A stretch of DNA of 64,000 nucleotides, taken from the NCBI GenBank assembly GCA_964615375.1, contig CAZTOW010000033.1:1-64000 (forward strand), read 5' to 3'. Position 1 is the first letter of the stretch. Each line of letters opens with the position of its first letter. Source of the stretch: CAZKWG01 sp964615375 (GTDB lineage: Bacteria > Myxococcota_A > UBA796 > CAZKWG01). Position numbers and translations under genes: made by a program. The notes below the pieces were generated by a model. It was not told where the DNA came from, made no database searches, and saw only the letters and a list, made by a program, of their open reading frames with translations. This document shows, in pieces, positions 61,780 through 64,000 of the stretch.

Positions 61780-63473
61780 TCCCCGGCCGGGGCCGCCGCG
61801 GCGAGCTCCTCCAGCGCCGCCTGGATCTCCGGGCGGCGCTCGTCCCCGGGCCCCATGGCGCGGAGCATGCGGCGCAATGCCCGGCCCGCGCCGCGAGGGT
61901 CCCCGCGGTGGTTGGCCAGGAGCTGGGCGAGCTGCGCCAGGGCCTCCAGGTGATCGGGCTCCAGGCGCAGCGCCGCGTCCAGGCAGCGCTCGGCCTCGTC
62001 GTGGCGCCCCTCGCCCACCCGCCAGATGGCGCGGTTGACCAGGCGCTCGGCCTCGAGGCGCCGGGGCTCGGCGGGGGCCTCGGCGTTCATCGGGCCCATC
62101 AGGCCGCGCGCACCCTGGAGCCGCGCCTTGACCCAGGCCAGGAGCCGGCGGGGCGCCATGGGCTTGGAGAAGATGACGGGGCGCACGAAGCTGGGGTCGT
62201 CCTCACCGTAGAGGTGCGGGCGGGCGGCGTCGCGGTTCCGGGCGATCCAGTCGGCCAGCGCGGTCTCCGGGTAGACCCGCCCCCCGGTGGCGTAGGAGAG
62301 CCCGAGCCCGTAGGGGAAGGCGCGGTCCAGGCTCAGCGCGTAGTCCATCGCGCCAGACAGGGTGTCCTCGTCCTCCAGCCAGTGCGCGCCGAGCAGCACG
62401 GAGCCGCCGAGCATCTTGTAGCCGCGACGCAGGTAGAGCTCGGCCAGACGATCGATGGCGGCGCGGTTGGCCGGCCCGCCGCCGGCCCGCAGGACGCGGT
62501 CGTCGAAGTGCCCGAACTCGTAGGAGACGCCGCTGGGATCGAGCCCGGCGCCCTCCAGCGCGTCCAGCAGAGCGTCGTCCACCGGCGCGACCTGCAGGAA
62601 GACCTGCAGGTCCAGGTCCATCCCGGCCAGCCGGCGCAGGACCTCGGTCCCGTGGGCGGCGGTGGGCACGTTCAGCTCGCTGGTGGAGAGCCAGAAGCGG
62701 CTCACGCCCACGCTCTGGAGCGCGCGGATCTCGGCCACGACGTCGTCTGGCGACCGGGGGCGCACCTGCTGGCCGAGGAAGCGCGCCTCCACGCAGAAGC
62801 TGCAGCGGCGGTCGCAGCCGTGGGCGATGGCGACCGGGAGCCGCCCTCCGCGGACGCGGGTCAGGCGCAGATATCCACCCATGCGCGGGGTGGGGCCGGG
62901 GGGCTGGCGGAAGGCGCCGGCGAAGCCGCGGGGGCGAAGCGCGCTGGCGTGAGGAGGCTCCTTGGCCGGGCCGGCGCGCACCACCCGCGGGTCCTCGGGC
63001 AGCACCAGCCCCTCGCCCCGGACCAGGGAGCGCCCGATCCGCCAGCAGAGATCGTCCGCCGGCCCGGTGATGCCCCAGTCGGCGCCCAGGTAGCGCAGCA
63101 CGGGCAGCGGCCCGCTGGACAGGGCCGCCCCGCCCACGCACACGCGCTCGCCCCCCACCCGCGCCCGCGCCAGGGCGACCAGGCCGCGCACCTCGTCCAG
63201 GTAGAAGCAGGTGTCGATGTCACCGGGCCCCAGCTCGCTGCGCACCACCAGGGCGTCGTCGATGTTGCGCACGCTGAAGCCCACCAGCGCGGGCTCCAGC
63301 GAGAGCGCCTCGGCGAGGGCGGCGAGCGGGTCCTCCTCGATGAAGGGCGCGAGATAGTGGACTTCGCAGCCCGCCAATCGGAAGCTGTGGCCCACGCGCT
63401 CCATCCCGTAGGGGGGCACCGGCGAGGCCGTGATGGCCGGGTTCGCGTAGACCAGCAGCACGCGCGGGGGCAT
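61776..63473 (-). CDS. Radical SAM enzyme with B12-binding-like N-domain and TPR C-domain
   Basis: A 565-residue protein. The N-terminal 150 residues have the Rossmann-like fold of B12-binding radical SAM proteins (RVLLVYANPAI at the start, GVGGAALSSG-type loop), but the DxHxxG cobalamin-binding motif is not seen. The radical SAM core has Cys220, Cys224 and Cys227 in CDRRCSFC. The last 90 residues are TPR-like helices. Such enzymes perform methylations or rearrangements on unactivated carbons. No pathway partner is adjacent. The protein is complete and begins with a clear MPPRVLLVYA. Confidence 0.8.
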   Translation of the reverse strand: MPPRVLLVYANPAITASPVPPYGMERVGHSFRLAGCEVHYLAPFIEEDPLAALAEALSLEPALVGFSVRNIDDALVVRSELGPGDIDTCFYLDEVRGLVALARARVGGERVCVGGAALSSGPLPVLRYLGADWGITGPADDLCWRIGRSLVRGEGLVLPEDPRVVRAGPAKEPPHASALRPRGFAGAFRQPPGPTPRMGGYLRLTRVRGGRLPVAIAHGCDRRCSFCVEARFLGQQVRPRSPDDVVAEIRALQSVGVSRFWLSTSELNVPTAAHGTEVLRRLAGMDLDLQVFLQVAPVDDALLDALEGAGLDPSGVSYEFGHFDDRVLRAGGGPANRAAIDRLAELYLRRGYKMLGGSVLLGAHWLEDEDTLSGAMDYALSLDRAFPYGLGLSYATGGRVYPETALADWIARNRDAARPHLYGEDDPSFVRPVIFSKPMAPRRLLAWVKARLQGARGLMGPMNAEAPAEPRRLEAERLVNRAIWRVGEGRHDEAERCLDAALRLEPDHLEALAQLAQLLANHRGDPRGAGRALRRMLRAMGPGDERRPEIQAALEELAAAAPAGD

Positions 63474-63577
63474 GGTCCGTGATTAGCGCGCCCGCCTCCC
63501 CGGCGCGAGTCAGCGGCTGTCATCGCGGGTGCGTGCGACCGCGGCTAAGCTGTCTCCATATTCTCTCTGGAGCGCTC

Positions 63578-64000
63578 ATGTCCCCCCGCCTGCTCTGTCT
63601 GCTCGCGCTGGCCGCCTGTGAACCCTACGACGTGGGCGATCCGCCCGAGCAGCTCGAGGCGGTGGACGTGGCGCTCTCGGTGGACGTGGAGGCGGGCCGC
63701 TACGAGGGAGACCTGGACGTGGTGGGCGGGCCCGTGGACTACGCCTTCGTGCACACGGACGAGGACGGCCAGGAGCGCGCGTTCGAGGTCCACTCCCCCG
63801 GCGAGTTCGACCTCGCCCACATCGCCGGCCCCGACCGCGTCCTGCACCTGCTGGACGGGCCGGTCTCCGGGCACCAGAGCGTGGTGGTGGCGGACGGCGC
63901 GGGCCCGACCTGGGTGGCCGATCTGGGCGACCGGGCCGCGGCGGTCTCGCTCCTGCTGGGCGGGCAGGCGGTCCGCAACGGCGAGACGATCTACTCCGAC
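63578..64000 (+). CDS. Lipoprotein, start only (runs off the window)
   Basis: The first 141 residues are present. The lipobox is LLALAAC with Cys14. The following sequence is acidic and beta-rich (EAVDVALSVDVEAGRYEGDL, PVDYAFVHTDEDGQ), with no recognised domain yet. The gene starts 104 bp from the divergent radical SAM start. The rest lies beyond position 64000. Confidence 0.7.
   Translation, partial: MSPRLLCLLALAACEPYDVGDPPEQLEAVDVALSVDVEAGRYEGDLDVVGGPVDYAFVHTDEDGQERAFEVHSPGEFDLAHIAGPDRVLHLLDGPVSGHQSVVVADGAGPTWVADLGDRAAAVSLLLGGQAVRNGETIYSD

Overview
The window is GC-rich, densely packed, chromosomal DNA. No tRNA, rRNA, insertion sequence, prophage or CRISPR array was seen. Several things suggest a predatory or social deltaproteobacterium, most likely Myxococcota: very large Hanks-type kinases fused to AAA and TPR regions, many lipoproteins with short lipobox signals, MopE-type Cys/Asp repeats, FG-GAP surface proteins, secreted proteases and a multihaem cytochrome. 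This placement is inference; no marker gene was compared.

Layout. 1-4.8 kb: the end of a tail-anchored protein, a sulfide:quinone oxidoreductase-like flavoprotein, a lipoprotein hydrolase, then an MpaB-type oxygenase followed by a Pyr4/PaxB-type membrane terpene cyclase. 4.8-11.9 kb: two tandem paralogous Ser/Thr kinase-AAA-TPR proteins. 12.2-14.9 kb: a single tandem-BMC shell protein, a thiolase and a 3-hydroxyacyl-CoA dehydrogenase. 14.9-24.3 kb: a MopE/LTD/FG-GAP surface lipoprotein, an HtrA protease, a J-domain protein, adenosine deaminase, an acidic protein and a substrate-binding lipoprotein. 24.4-27.8 kb: two TTG-initiated secreted TldD homologues, the second without the metal motif. 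27.9-33 kb: a subtilase, an XRE regulator, a 0.45-kb regulatory gap and a methyltransferase. 33-40.2 kb: a CRTAC1/ASPIC lipoprotein, a thioredoxin-octahaem cytochrome fusion, an RsmB-like methyltransferase, and a rhomboid-TPR protease with a small membrane partner. 40.2-43.5 kb: an operon of class III aminotransferase, LuxE-like and LuxC-like proteins with GTGA stop/start overlaps. 43.5-50.2 kb: an RpoD-family sigma factor, trpS, a PPC-like lipoprotein, a PDZ protein and metG. 50.4-55.2 kb: two unknown coupled genes, a LolA-like lipoprotein with an S41 protease, an XRE regulator and a membrane protein. 55.3-64 kb: a proline-rich membrane protein, ygfZ, an L,D-transpeptidase, a deoxyhypusine-synthase-like enzyme, small envelope proteins, a DegP-like protease, a radical SAM-TPR protein and the start of a lipoprotein.

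How the parts fit. Most of the window is envelope and secretion biology plus housekeeping. Two small cassettes look like specialised metabolism: the MpaB/Pyr4 pair, which would act on an isoprenoid, and the LuxE-LuxC-aminotransferase operon, which could turn a carboxylic acid into an aldehyde and then an amine. The lone shell protein beside acyl-CoA enzymes and the catalytic/pseudo-enzyme TldD pair are the other unusual arrangements. Good candidate operators lie before the XRE, methyltransferase and sigma-factor genes.
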